A stretch of DNA of 64,000 nt from Smittia aterrima (Eukaryota; Arthropoda; Insecta; Diptera; Chironomidae), in contig CP093831.1 of assembly GCA_033063855.1 (NCBI GenBank), positions 1,922,001 to 1,986,000 of the forward strand, read 5' to 3'. The translations under genes were made by a program, and so were the position numbers. Below the pieces are notes generated by a model. That model saw only the letters and a program-made list of their open reading frames with translations. It did no database searches and was not told the origin of the DNA. Positions within the stretch are counted from its first letter, which is position 1. Every line of letters starts with the position of its first letter. Shown here in pieces: positions 1-13,744 of the stretch.

Positions 1-690
1 TTTGAATTCTTTTTTTCTTCAGGGCCTGAAGTTCAGGCGCTTGTCGTTAAACTTCGAGAGAAAATAATTTGGCAAAACATTGTATGACGAAATTAATTGA
101 GAAACTTTGTTTTAAATTGGTCGCAATCGATTTATCTTTGATCATGCGTCGATAATGATGTAATTATTAAATGTCTCAGGCTTTTACTGAAAACCGTTCT
201 TCAAGTGTTTGAGGGAACTTTATTACCGTAACTTTTATTTCAAGCCACACCTGCTTAAGAGAGTTGGACAACGACACGAGCCAGAAGTCAACCTTGGCGT
301 CAAGATTTCTAAGATTTTAAATTAATTTCTGTCCGAGCAATCACAGAAACATTGAAAGCAATAATTTGTAGTGAAAAGTTAATAACACTTCGTTGCGATG
401 AGATGAGATTGACCAACGATGCCTCTAAGCGCGGCTCACGGAACGGTTATTTTTGAAACTGAAACTGAGCACCTGCCCTTTAATTATTAATTAACAAACG
501 GAACATTTATGAGATGTTTGTTTGTTTTGTGTATCATTAGACATCATCGTCAGACATTGTTCGGTAATTGATTGACGACTCTGAGTTTCATTCACTGATA
601 AAAGCGATGAATAATTGAAATGAAGATAATTACGAGTATATTAGCTCATGTCGCTGCCTGAAAGCTTTCACAATTTATTTTGATTTCACG
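1..690. other. 5' flank of the pickpocket gene, no gene seen
   Basis: AT-rich sequence with stops in all frames. I see no convincing exon, tRNA or repeat. It must hold the promoter and 5' UTR of the channel gene that starts at 691, but I could not place a clear TATA box. Confidence 0.5.
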
Positions 691-2313
691 ATGGAAAAGT
701 CGGAAAAGGAATTTACTGAGCTCAAAGTTGAGAATCCTTACATTATTGAGGAAGCGTCGAAAGTAATTGTTAAAGATGAAATTGCTGAAGTGGAAAAGGT
801 TCAATTGATTTACCAATCGCCGAGATTGTTCAGGAAAAGCATAATCTTTAAAACATGGAAATTATTTCGTAAGGAAAGTCAAGAGGAGCCTTTGAAACTT
901 AATCGAAGTTTGAGAGAAAAGTAAGAACTCAATCGAATCAAAATTCTTTGACTAAACTTTCTTTCTCAGCTTGTGGTGGCTCACAATCATGCTCATTGGT
1001 TTTCTTCTCGCTTATTCGATAACTGACAAAGCTTGGACAAAGTTTCAAACCAATCCAACGATCACGAGTCTCTTGCTGAACAAAAACCAAATGAGAATCG
1101 TTTATCCGACTGTGAGTATTTGTCCTTTGGAAGCAGAAGACGTCAAAGCGATCAAAGACATTGTTAAACGAATGAAAGTCAATTCATCTGAGGCTCATGA
1201 TGTTGAGAATCTCTTGCGAGTGATTCCAAATTTTTCCTACGGCGCAAAAGGATTGAAGTCTGTGATTCTTCCGGAAGTTGTCAGATCAGACATTAGAACT
1301 TTTCTCGACGTCGATCCGAGAATTCTCGCCTTCAAGTTAGCAAAGTCTTGCGGTGATGTCTTCGAATCCTGTCGATTTAAGAACAAACCAATTGATTGCT
1401 GCGAATCTCTTCGACCGGTTTACTCTGAGCATGGATTTTGCTTCGCGTTCAACTCAAAATACTTTGGAACTCCTTACGATGAGTGAGACAATGAGTCTCT
1501 GACTTTAATCAACTCTCTAGTGAATTTCTTTTATTCCTCAGTGTGATCAACTCGAAACTTTCAACTGTTGCTGAGTTTGATGGATTGCGACTCTCAACGG
1601 AAATGAAAATCCCATCGAAAGTCTTTATCAACTCAGCTGACGAGACTTTGCACTTCGAGCAAAAACCTGTAACGCAAACTGTGATTGGCTCAGAGATCGA
1701 TGTTTTGATTTCAATGCACAAAACGAAAGTTGATGAGAAAGTTCGAGATCTTTCAGTTCAGCAACGACGTTGTCTTTTGAAGGATGAACTCAAACTCTCT
1801 TACTTCCCCGACGAGATTTATACCTTCTCGAGTTGCATGAAAGATTGTCGAGTTCAACAATCTGTGGAGTTGTGTGAATGTTTGCCGCCGTTCTATCGAT
1901 CAGAGAGCATGAAGAACGAGACTTTTTGTGACATCGAGAGATTAAAATGTTTGAAGGACGAAAAAATCTTGGATATCTCGAAGTGTCGTCATTGCGAACT
2001 TTCTTGTGACTTCACAATGTTCTCAGTTGAGAACATGAGGATTGAGTGAGTTAAACTTTATTGTGAGATGTAAGAAATAATTTAAATTCTTTACAGAAAC
2101 TTGGATGAGAACAAAACGAAGTTAAACGTTGACTTCGAGCACTGGCCGATGTTAACTTATCATCGCGAAGTTCGATTTGGTTTCGTTGATTTTCTCGTCG
2201 CATTCGGCAGCATTCTCGCTTTGTTTCTAAGCTTCAGCCTTCTCTCAGCCGTTGAACTTCTTCTCTACCTCATTCGATTCATCGCTTCAAAGACTTGCCC
2301 GAAAATCGATTAA
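691..2313 (+). CDS. ppk: pickpocket-like DEG/ENaC sodium channel subunit
   Basis: Exons 691-920, 970-1482, 1542-2045 and 2097-2313 join in phase to 487 aa; introns are 49, 59 and 51 bases, all GT..AG. The family forms trimeric, amiloride-sensitive sodium channels used by insects in taste, touch and osmosensing. What is seen: a first membrane segment just after the exon 1-2 join (LWWLTIMLIGFLLAY), the post-TM1 motif YPTVSICP, a Cys-rich extracellular region in exon 3 (the CxC cluster around VELCECLPP and later CRHCELSC), and a second membrane segment in exon 4 containing LFLSFSLLSAVE. The selectivity-filter triplet reads S-F-S, an allowed form of the family's (G/S)xS. The N-terminal tail has no recognisable His-Gly gating motif. 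It is short for a PPK but ends normally, with a few residues after TM2. Which PPK orthologue it is cannot be told from sequence alone. Confidence 0.9.
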
Positions 2314-5300
2314 ACTCTTTTGATTTGGCAATCAAACTCGACAAATTCTTTCTAAGTTACAAAGTTGCAAGTGATTTGCTTCAATTATTCAACGAATTAG
2401 AATCGATTTGTCTGCGGTAGGTTGCAGTAATGTTTGATCATGCTTTGAAACAATAATTTGAAGATTAATTAGAGACCACACAAATGAAGTTGAAGACAAT
2501 TTATCGCACTTTGCATTTAAATATTGAGAGAAAGAGAATCGTGAGTTGCAAGGAATGTAAGAACTCAAACAGAAGTGAAGATTAATGAAAGTGTTTCTGA
2601 TTTCGTTTCAAAGAAATTTATCTGCGAGAATCGATCTGAAACAAAAAAATGATCATCGCGCCCTTCTCTGACGTGAAAACAAATTAGATTGCAATAAATT
2701 ATTTCTTTTATTTGTTAAAGGTGTGAAATTAGTTGAAAGAGGGAACGAGGAACCGATTTGTTATCTTTCGAGGCTGAGAAATAAAATTTTAATAAATCGA
2801 TCGCTGCTTTCCTTAATCGGTCTGCGATTCATAAATTTTTTATTCTCTCTCCTGATTTTAATGATCTCAGCTATGAAGCAGAACAATCCCTTCAACCTCA
2901 ATGAGCCGATCGATTTAACAATTTCCTGCTGCGTGCAATATCTGCGTCTGTTTCTTGAGGGAGCTCGATTTATCAAACATCCTAACGATGCCTTAAAGAA
3001 GTTCTGCGAAGAAGAAAAGTGAAACATAAGAAGCAGCAAAGGATGTCATGTGTTTAGTTCAATATTTGCGTTGCCTTTCACCGAAAATCTCTCGAACCCT
3101 TTTCGAGTATTTATCGCACTTGAACGTCCCAAAGAGAAGTGCACATCAATATTATCACAAATCTTATGTTTTTATTCGATTTCAATCATAGAAAATGCAT
3201 TTGAAACTCGATACATTCCGGCCCGTGCCATCGACGTTGCTTCTTCTTCCTTCACTTTTGCACATTTGAGTTTTATGCCAAAAGCGAACGAGACGAGAAC
3301 GATCAGACGATTCATAGAGAAAATTACAGGTAAAAGGCAGAAGCGTATTGAATTTCCATAAAAGCAAACGAAAGAAGAAGATGCGCCATCGCAAGCAGAT
3401 GTCTAAAGAGTCTTCAAATAAAAATGTTGATCAATCTTTTTAGTTGATCAGCGAATTTTGGATTTTGTTCCAAAAATAAAACTCAATTTCTTCTAATGAC
3501 GATTGTAATGACTTCATTTACGAGTTGTTAACGACACGATCAATTTATTTAGTTGCCATTATGATGCGCCCCATCGTCATCACGCTGCGAATCTCCCACC
3601 AGCGATCGTCTTTATGCAACAAAGATTTCGTTTTTATTGCCGAGCGGTGAAGAGAACGAGAATTGCTAAATCGCATTAAAAAGCGATCTCGTATTTTGTT
3701 TGTTCATTTGACCATTTCCTGAACTTTGGCTTTGCTTCCTCGATCATCTGTTACAATTGTTACTGGTCGAGCTATGAAATTGATATTTCTAAAATATTTT
3801 CATTTCCATTGAACTTAAATTAACTATGCAGAATTCATCGGAAATTCGGTTTGTTAGCTTTTATGGCCGATGGCTTTGATTCTTTGTCCGAAGTTGCATC
3901 ACGTGGATCGCAACAAAGAACTGAAACGATTTTAACTAATTTCATGTAATATTTCAGAACGAGATGTATTCAAAAGAGATTTTTTGTTTTGAGACAATGA
4001 GGCGCTTCTTCTAATCTGTCCCCGAATATTTATTGCCTTTTGCTGGTTCGGCTTCGATGTTTTGCACAAAAGTTTAACTCGAAAGGTAAAATTAGTTTTA
4101 AATATCGCAAACTGACTCCAGCAAGTAACAAACTGATTTCAAAAAGGTTACTCGAGTCTCTTAGCAGTTCCTTGTGATCTTTCGAGCTCTGAGCATTTAA
4201 CAACCTGAAAATAGGCAACTAATGAGATGCAATAAAAAGACTTTTGTGTTAGTTGAAAGGAGAAACATGAGCGCAGCATGTGCCAAGTAGAATCGAAAAA
4301 ATTCTTGGCGCAAGTTCCTTTGCTCACTGTTTTGGTATTATCTAGTGAATGCTTCAAGCTGTTCGTAGCTGAAGAAAGAAGAGATTTCTTCACCAACCTG
4401 GCAGAATTGAGAAGACTCGGCACGAAACAAATGATTTTCGCACTTTCAGGACGCCGAACAAAAAGTGCCGTGAAATAAATTTATGACTCGATCGTTTCTT
4501 TATTTGTTTAAGGATAAATTATTATTCACTTTTCTCTTGTTTCTCCAACAATAGACGAGGCGTGAAAATTCTCTTTGGTCTTTGAAGGTAAACATTTCAA
4601 GGTGAATTTGAGGAGAAGTTATCTCGGAAAGTTGCGGTATCATCTTTGGCGCTTAGCAGCTTATCATTAACTTCAAAGATCGAATGACTCTTGCTGAGAC
4701 AAATGATCAGAAATGTCTGCAAGTTTTTGTTTGATTTTCAATTAATCTTGCTCAACGACAACTTCAAGATGCTCTCGCTAGACTTGTGGCCTCAAATTAT
4801 CGAGAATTTCCTACTTCCATCGTTTTTGCACACGCCAATTCATTAATCAAAGACAAACTCTAGACAAATGGCTAAAGATTGCTACTCTCGAGTGCCAAAA
4901 ACAATAATTATCAGTCGGGCAGGCGCTGCACAACTTGAATAAAGTTCATCAACGTCAGAGAGTTTCTTAAGAAATATTTCTTGTCTCTCGAGACCATTAA
5001 AGTCTCTTTAAGGACAAGCCAATTGTTCCCTCGAGTACTTTCCTTTCTTGTCTATTGACAAAAGTTTTTGCTTTGTCCAACTCAAGTGGAGATTCGTGGA
5101 TGACATAATGGCCCAGAAGAACAAGAAGAAATTACTTCGAAGTGTGTCCTGTGGTTATGCGATTCTCGTTTGTTGTTTCTCGCATTAACTTCACGAATAT
5201 TGAATTCCGTCGAAAATCTACCTGCAGCTCGATATTCTAACACCATTAACGTAACTCTGAGATTATTAGATCCATTCCATATCAATTAAGGAATCGGTTT

Positions 5301-8300
5301 GATGCCTGAAAGAGTTTCTCTTGCGAAATGATGATCGCTCGAGTTGAGAGGGCCAAAGGAGGCAAAGAAGAATAACAGGCACATTAAGGCAATGGCATCA
5401 ATCCTCTAATCTTTCCCATTCCACGATTCCATTCATCAAAAAAGTGTTTGTGCTGAAGATGAGAGGGGAACAGACTCAAGAAGGTAAATTACATAATTGA
5501 GGCTCCAGTTTGCAATTAAGAACTCGGGCATTCGGCTTTCTAAGCAGTTTTTCTTTTACGATACTTCAGATGTGAGAAAACACTTCGTGTCGATCGTCTC
5601 GTTACTTCGTCGTCTCAATAATCACGCGAACAATTCACGATAATTTAATTTAAAGTTTTTTTTATTCTCTAATCGCGCTTTAAACTGAAATTGTAAAGAT
5701 TTTCTTTTGAAGCTCGCGTGTTGCTCATTGAGATATTTATGATAATTATTTTTGATGTGCAGTGAAGAGCCACTTGTTGCATCCTAAACTGAAGGAACAA
5801 GTGTTAAAAGTAGCGATTAATTTGATGTGGCGGTCGAATCTGCATAGGAGCCAACGTTGTTAGCAAAATAAATTATTTGCACGAACTCTAACAGAAATTA
5901 TAGTTGAAGAGAAGCTGAAAGATTCAATTTATTGATCAACGAAGTTTCTTGAGATGATTCCAGAAAATTGGAGATCAAACGGAGTCGCCTTCAATCTTCT
6001 TTAATTGGATGAATTACACAAAAGGGATCAAGCGTCGTGCGCCATTTACAAAATTGCTTCGCAGCTAAAAGAAAAAAAAGTAGCGAAGTTATAAAAAATC
6101 CTCCGATTCCTCATCATTAAGATGAATGAAGTTGCCCGGCCCAACCCAAAAAAAGTGATAGCTCAGCGATGCTCTCAATTAAATTACCGTTTTTCTATTT
6201 TATTATGTCCAATGATGATATCAATTAAGGACAGAAACACGGTCGAGATGTATAATAAAATAAACATAATCATCGTAATCTAGAGCAACGAATTGTGAAT
6301 CCACGAAGCGACCCTTCTGTCCCTCGATCCTCACAACTCGCGCGAAAGTGTTATTAAATTCATTAATCTTCCCGAGGATCCCAATGCGTTGCCCATTCGA
6401 TCCAAGAAAACTTGATTTTAATCATCAAAACAAAAACAAGAAGTCTCAGCCACTGAACTATCCATAGCAACGTTTTAAAGTGCATCAGGTTCCAGACACC
6501 GTTGCTAATCATCGGGTGCATGAATGAAGAATTGATCTCAAGCATAATTTACATGAAATTGGCGGTTTATATTTGTTTAGCGATGAACGATAACACTTGG
6601 ACGGTTCCCTTCTATTCAAGGCGCGCTCGATGAGAAATTGTTCTCTTGTGGTTATAAAACACTCTTAATAATATGTTTGTTTAGCAAAAAAAAAAGAACG
6701 TAGCAAGAAATAAAACACCGAATGTGTTGTGGATCAACACGCAAATCTCTCGCGAGATCATAATTTCTGAACGTTGTTGATTTAGGATGCGATAAAGTTC
6801 ATAGATTTGCTTCTTATTTAAATGTTTTCGACTTTTTTTTTGCTGCAGAAGATTTGCATGAATTGTTGATTTCTTCAATGAAGAAGACAGAACTATGATT
6901 AAAGAAGTTTAAGGTCTTGAATATTCAAACGAATATCTTGCGATCGAAATAATCTGGATCCAGCGATCAACTGAAAATATTTGAAAATCTAGTACACGAT
7001 TTTACGAAGAGAAAGAGAGACACGAAAGATATCTCGACTCCAAAACGACACAACAAGAATAACAAGCATAAACTACAAAGCGGGTGACCAACTCAAAGTT
7101 TAAGAAATAAATTTTGGAAGCGCGTGTTTCGTTTATTTTTGTTTTAAATTCAATTTCTTGACACGCGATGCAAGCTCACGCTCTCACGAAAGTTTGCTGG
7201 CTACCCTTCAATCCAACGATCGTGAAAACGATTAAAATGAAATAATTTACCTTATCGACACTTATAATAATAATAGTTGAGGCGATTTACTGAGTGAGAT
7301 AGTTTCGCTTTGATAAGTAAATTAAATTTATATTTTTATTGACATCTAAACGAGATTAAGTACGCGTGATAATCAGCGTGGCGCGAAACTCTATCGTAAG
7401 TCAATTAGCTAATTTGAAATGAATTGCAATTGACTTGCCGTCCTAATGAAACGGTTTTCCATTCTTCGACTTGTAACGAGCGACAGATTTTCATTTGCAA
7501 GCCTTCGAAACAATTTTTTTTATTAGCTAATCAATGTAGCTCAGAACAAACGAGCTGGCAGTTCAACCACCAGTGTCAATAAAATTATTAATTACCGTCG
7601 ATCGGCCTTCAAGAAAAAACGGTAATTGAAATCACTCAGTTGAAATCAATTAATTTCATTTTCACGTGAATGCTTTGATTTGGCGGAGGAACAAAATTTT
7701 AATCCGCGAAAAATTATTCCGGACGTCTCGCGAGCTGAGGAACGCTATGATCACGTGTTAAGGAAATACTTCAAGCAACTCATTACTGAAGCTCAAGCTA
7801 TCGTTTGTGGTTTGAAATAGCACACATTAAATCTGAATAACAAACATTGGATTACTCAATCTCTCTATGGATTTATTTCTTCGACCACTTTTCCCTCCTA
7901 CGAGTCGTGCAGTGCAGTTGTGCATTTGAGAAATAACAAATTTTTTTTTTCGCAATTTTACATTTGAAATATTTTTATTCTCTGACCTCAGTAATTAATA
8001 CTTTTGCAGCTAAAGTAAATTAACTCATGTGAATTGAGTTGTCAAAGTTCATTGTTCATTAACAGCAAAGAACATTTATTGAAACAAATTGTTTTCAATT
8101 CCAATATCGATTTAAATAAATCAAATCGTCGGATAGGAACATGACACGCTCGTGGTTGCACTTGCGCTTTGGTTAAACGAGACTTGTTGATCTGATCAGC
8201 TGTCTTCACAAACAACGCTCTTTCTCTTCTCTAAACTTGCGCAACAACTTTAATTGCTGCTAGAAATGAGAGAAAAATGCTTCTGACAACTTCCCGCTCA

Positions 8301-10277
8301 TGACGACATCGTTAGAAAGAAGTTTATCAGCTCTGCGCGAAAAAGCGGATTTCAATAAATCGATTTCTGATCTTGTTGAAATGAATGCTCGCAAACTGCA
8401 ATAGTTGATCCGATAAATTGCTGATAAAGCTGGGCAACGTTGCATTATGAAAGTTGCAGGATTGCGTCATTATATAATTGGAAATAAAATGAGCTTCTCG
8501 TTGAGTTCAACTTAAAAATAGCAATTCAACTTTTTCCTTCGTTCTATTAGCCCATAAACTCAAGTTCAAAGCCACCCGCAGCTGCTTTCACATAAAGTTT
8601 ATTATTTATTGATAAACTTTGACGTTAATTAACAAAAGTAATTGCGAATTGAGTGGAATTGGTTGAGGAATTCCATTTAATGACAGCTCGAGTGTTGAGA
8701 TATGCATAAATGAAAGATCGAGTGTGGTAATTATGCAATTGTGCAAAGCAGATCAAAAATTGTGAAAGGAAACACGAGAATTTTTATATCTAACGATCAC
8801 CACACACCAAATATCATTTCGTTAAGATATTCAAGTCAAGTGCGAGTTTGCTTTTCATTTAAATTAACCTCAGCCTCAGTGAATTAAAGTTTTAAGATTT
8901 ATTTTTATTATGACACGAAAATTGTAAATTTGCGAAACTTTTATCCACATTAGATTGCAAAAACTTTGATTTTATTTCAGGTGCAAGAAAATTTCCAGCG
9001 GATTTATCGCAAAAGTCGCTTAAGCGGCGAATGAAAATTGGAGGCGATCGCTTTTGCGTATGTGTGAACATGTTTCGCGATTAATTCCAAACGCGGCTTG
9101 CCGGCAAAACCCAAGCGAGGCTTGTCTGAGCTTCATGAGTTGTTGGAAATAAAATTAATAATTAATTCATCAAGTTTTGACTCAAAGCTTACTCCACAAA
9201 GTCAAGAAACTTGAAGTTAATCAATCAGTCATCGATTGCATTTCCTAATGGAAAAGACATTCCAACGATTCGCAGTTTAATTTCGACTTAGAACGTGAAA
9301 ACTAATTTAACCAATAATTATTAATCATGCCAATGATTCGCGAAAAACACGATCAATAACCTTGCGAACTATTTCCAATGAAACTTCTTTCAACAAGTTT
9401 GTTAACACGACTTAGAACTCGTTACTGTTATCAGACAAAGCTTCGACTTGACAGATCCTAATTCGATATGGACTCGTGGCTTTGGATTAATTAACAAAAG
9501 TCAATACTTCAAGGTTCGCAACTTGATTATCGAAAGTTCCTTTGAACCGAAATAGTTCTGTCTTGTCCGAGAATCATTAGTTGAGTAATCTTAACACAAT
9601 CACGGATCCAAGCACGCCCTACAATGGAAACTTTATGATTCAGTGGTAAACCTAATGGTTCTTGCATTTGCCCGGAAGCTTATGCGTAGAAGTTTAGCTG
9701 ACAGTTGCTAACAACCAAAGCTAAGTAGCTTTTTGACAATCTCTCGAGGCGTTGAAAACATTTCAATCAAGTCAGTTCATCACTAATTAAAACAAGATTT
9801 ATTTCGTCCAGCCCACAACAAAAAGTTAATCGATTCATGTTTGACTATTAATCTGTTTCATTTATGACAATGAGTTGGCTTCGCATTTGATTCATTGTGC
9901 AATAAAATTCTTGTCACTTTTTTTTTGCGCCTTGAGTTAGAACAAGAGTAATTGTTGAGACAGATTGAAGTTTGAGATAAAAGTTTGCCAATTTTTCTTA
10001 GCGACGTGAATCCATTAACATCAAAAAATCCTGTTAGATCAATTCGCATTTAATTGAGACATTCAAAGGCTAAGCCGAAACAATGCATCGGACAGAAATC
10101 GAACTAAATCGATTATTGTTTCGATTCTGATCACTTTTCGCGAGAACATTTGTTTGTGTTTGGCAAAAGACAATGAAACAAAATTGAAACATTTGCTTCT
10201 CGCTTATTATTTTTGCTTCGGCGGCGGCGTGCGTCTTGTCAGACTTTGCCGTGGATAGTGGGGAGCTACTTGTTAAA
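2314..10277. other. 8 kb intergenic region, no gene supported
   Basis: Open frames here are short, mostly lack an ATG or run over low-complexity AT-rich sequence, and none shows a known domain or a paired splice-site structure. It lies upstream of yellow, so it probably contains that gene's upstream enhancers (inference). No tRNA, tandem array or transposon ends were recognised. Confidence 0.5.
2693..2698 (+). other. candidate poly(A) signal of the ppk gene
   Basis: AATAAA about 380 bases after the stop codon, the first good hexamer downstream. Inferred from position only. Confidence 0.35.
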
Positions 10278-10310
10278 TATAAAACTGGTGTAACTTGGAA
10301 AACTTCAATT
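10278..10310 (+). promoter_or_regulatory. core promoter of yellow: TATA box and initiator
   Basis: TATAAAA at 10278-10284, followed by TCAATT at 10305-10310. The A at 10307 lies about 30 bases from the start of the TATA box, the standard spacing for an insect TATA/Inr promoter. Transcription from here would give a 5' UTR of about 105 bases before the ATG at 10413. Confidence 0.7.
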
Positions 10311-10412
10311 AGTCGGTATTTGATTTTCATGCAGTCGAGTTAAGTAAGATTTCTTTCAACGAAGAAATCAAAAGTTTTTAGAAAACAAAAGTGAATCGTG
10401 AAGAGTCTCAGA

Positions 10413-13400
10413 ATGAATCGAATCGTTTGTGGATTATTCCTCGTTTTGTTCTCGGGATACGCGAACTCCGCGGTTCGTCTTCAAGAACGTTACAACTGGA
10501 GACAACTCGACTGGGTCTTCCCGAACCAAGCCGTCAGAGATCGTGCAATCGCATCAGGAGATTACATTCCAACAAACGGATTACCAGTCGGGATCGAACG
10601 TTGGCAAAATAAATTGTTCGTCACAGTCCCGAGATGGCGAAATGGTTAGTGAAGAAAACTTGTTTGACAAACTCTTCCTCGAACAACATTGCACAACAAA
10701 ATTTTAAATGCAACGAGCTCCGTTTTGTGCATGTGAAAAAAGACAAAGTGGACTTTATGAAACCGGAGAGAAATTGTCAAGTCAGTGGTGATAATTCAAT
10801 TTGTTTTGGACAACAATGGTGCAGTTTGCGATGCAGAAATGGCATAATGATTCGTGCATGGAGCTTGATTAGCGCCAAAATAATTGCCGCATTACATCGA
10901 CAGTTTTAAAAGAAAGAAAAACGATTATAATTATGTCGAGCTGTGATGCAATGTGTTGAGGGGAGAAATATTGTTTTCCACTTTGATCCAAGAGCGCACG
11001 AGTTTGTTAAGATTGCGCGTCGAAGTATGAAGTTGAGTTGAAGCATCAATGCATTCTTGCGCAAAACTTTCACGGTCAATGAGAGATTTATTAAGTTCGT
11101 GGTTTATCATTGAAAACATTTTAAAGTTCAACGATTTTAAAAGTTAGCGGTCGATTGAGGAATTAAGATCATGGCTGACTTTGAAATCGAAATTCTTATT
11201 AGGATTCTTGTTAGAACAATTTAATTCTTTTCAATCGAGCAATCTAACGGTTTCATTCATTTAATGGCTCTAACAAAAAAAAGGTGTTAAACGTTCAACG
11301 ATTTCGCTGAAGTGAACACGTAAGAACTCCTCGAAGAGTCTCAAGAATTAAGTTAATTTTTGACCTGCATCTTCAACCTTAATTTTCTTATCAAAAATCT
11401 CAATCAAATCTGAAGATCTCAAGAGCGATTTGCCATTGACTCTTCAGCCAATTGACACTTCGTGCGCATTCCTTTCTTAGTCTCGATGCAATTTCGTGTT
11501 AGCGCCTTTCGATTCTAATGGAGATCGATCTACCTGAGGGCGAAACCAAACGTCAAGGGCTCTCGAAATCAATTTCTTGAATCAACAAAGCGTTTAAAAT
11601 TCTGGTTTTCGGGTTTGAGAATTCTGCTGAATTCGATTTATGCTTTGAATAATTAAACGCAATTTTGCTATTTAGTTCAACGGCTTCCGAATTCATGAAG
11701 CATTCAAAATCAAGTTTGCTTCCTTATTGAAATTTCTTTCACTCACGCGAAGAAAAATGTTTGACTATCGAAATGTAAATGAAATCATCGACCGCTCTAG
11801 ACAATGAAACTGACCTGTGAAGGTCGCTGTCGTGGTCTGACAGCAAGTGACGTCAGCACTTGATCTCTCAATTATCTCCATAATTAATCGATTTCATTTT
11901 GTGAATGAAACTGAGCTTTGCTGTTTAAATAAACTCAACGATCAGTTTCATGTTTGGACAAGACGAGATCGATTGATCTCGACCGGAGCTTTACACGACA
12001 CAGTTATTGTTCAACAAGACATTATGTCGACTCTCGTTCAATATTGAATTAGTCGCTTGTTACGAAGCTTTTGCGAATCTTAATTATCAACATTTTTTTC
12101 ACATGGACAGCTCAGTTATGTGAATCAATTTGGGCGAATGGAAATTTCTTAAAAACTTTGTTGCACTCTCTTGAGTGCATTCAACTAACAACTTGGTTGT
12201 AGTTTGCGCAATCACATGTTTGATGCATTTCAATGATTTCTATTAATGACATCACCTTGATCCGGTTCGTTAATGAAATGAAAAAAAATTACGCGATGAT
12301 TAAAAATATTTCTAGTTTCTAACCAACGTTTATTAAAATTACTTTCAGGAATCCCAGCCGTGCTTAACTACATCGACATGAATCAAACACCAAGCGGATC
12401 TCCTCCATTGATTCCTTATCCAAGTTTAGAGAATAATGTTGCTGGAGATTGTGCCAATGGACTCTCGACTGTTTATCGTATTAAAGGTTCGTGAAAGTGA
12501 TGAAACTCTTCGATGAAAATGATTAAACTTTTTCTTCTTTAACAGCTGACAAGTGCGGTCGTCTCTGGGTTCTCGACACTGGAACTGTCGGCATTGGCAA
12601 CACAACACAAAATCCTTGCCCTTACGCAATCAACGTCTTTGATCTCGCAACTGATCGTCGCATTCGTCGCTATGAGTTCAGACCAGAAGACACAAATCCA
12701 AACACTTTCATTGCGAACATCGCCATTGACATCGGAAAGAATTGCGAGGACGTTTACGCTTATTTCTCGGATGAATTAGGCTACGGTTTGGTTTCTTATT
12801 CGTGGGAACAGAACAGATCATGGAGATTCGCTCACAGCTTCTTCTTCCCGGATCCACTTCGCGGTGATTTCAACGTTGCCGGATTGAATTTCCAATGGGG
12901 CGAAGAAGGAATCTTCGGAATGAGTTTGTCGCCACTTCAAAACGATGGATTCAGAACTTTGTACTTCAGTCCACTTGCTTCTCATCGTGAGTTCAGTGTC
13001 TCGACTAGAATTCTCCGCGACTCATCGAGATTAGAAGAAAGTTTCCACGACTTCTCGTTCTTCGTTGAGGAACGTGCTGGCAACGCTCACACGACTTCTC
13101 GAGTCATGAGCGAAACTGGAGTTCAATTATTTAATTTGATCGATCAAAACGCTGTTGGATGTTGGGACTCGGCAACACCTTACTCTCCTCAGAATCACGC
13201 GATCGTCGATAGAGATGATGAAGGTTTAGTTTTCCCCGCTGACGTTAAAATCGATGAGACGAACACTGTTTGGGTGATCTCCGATCGTATGCCTGTCTTC
13301 CTTATCGCTGAGCTCGACTACACTGACATCAACTTCAGAATCTACTCAGCTCCATTAGACACTTTGATTCAAGGCACAGTCTGTGCGCCAAGACGTCCAT

Positions 13401-13744
13401 TCAATCGATTCGGTCCAATTGCTGTTCCAAAACAGACAGCGCCTTACAATTATATCAACGATTACTCAACAGAATCTCTCGAGGCTGAGACACTCTCGAC
13501 AGGATATCCAATCCAACCGAAACTCATTGCTTACACTGCTCCTCCAACTCGCACAACTCAAAATCCACAATCACCGAAAGCTTTCGTCTACAATCAACAC
13601 AACGGAGTCTCGCTCAAAGCTGAAACTCCAGCTTTCTATAATTTCTATCCGAATCATCAACAAGACAGCTTCTACCGCCAGAGAAGCAACTCAGGAACTT
13701 ACCGCAAAGGCAACGATTGGGGAAATCATCAATATTACTATTAA
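10413..13744 (+). CDS. y: Yellow, secreted pigmentation protein (MRJP/yellow family)
   Basis: Exons 10413-10644, 12349-12486 and 12546-13744 join in phase to 522 aa. Yellow is secreted into developing cuticle and is needed for black melanin; it also affects male courtship in Drosophila. The ATG at 10413 opens a signal peptide (MNRIVCGLFLVLFSGYANS), then the mature start VRLQERYNW. Blocks match Drosophila Yellow almost word for word: SGDYIP, GRLWVLDTGTVGIGNTT, NPNTFIANIAIDIGKNC, FPDPLRGDFNVAG, FQWGEEGIFGMSLSP, TLYFSPLASHREF, LFNLIDQNAVGCW, GLVFPADVKIDE and AYNQHNG-like FVYNQHNGVS near the C-terminus. This places it in the yellow-y clade rather than among yellow-b to -h paralogues. The C-terminal tail after about residue 400 is Gln/Thr/Pro-rich and divergent, as is usual. 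The first intron is long (1.7 kb); the second is 59 bases. Confidence 0.96.
10645..12348 (+). other. yellow intron 1, candidate enhancer
   Basis: A 1704-base intron between GTTAGT and TTTCAG. The Drosophila yellow intron carries the bristle enhancer, so a regulatory role here is a reasonable inference. A full palindromic CRE/ATF site, TGACGTCA, lies at 11848-11855. No coding exon is evident inside. Confidence 0.55.

Noticed and set aside
2723..3361. Three consecutive open frames downstream of the ppk gene, possibly a second channel fragment
   Set aside because: The longest begins at GTG, not ATG; there is no DEG/ENaC motif and no matching splice sites.
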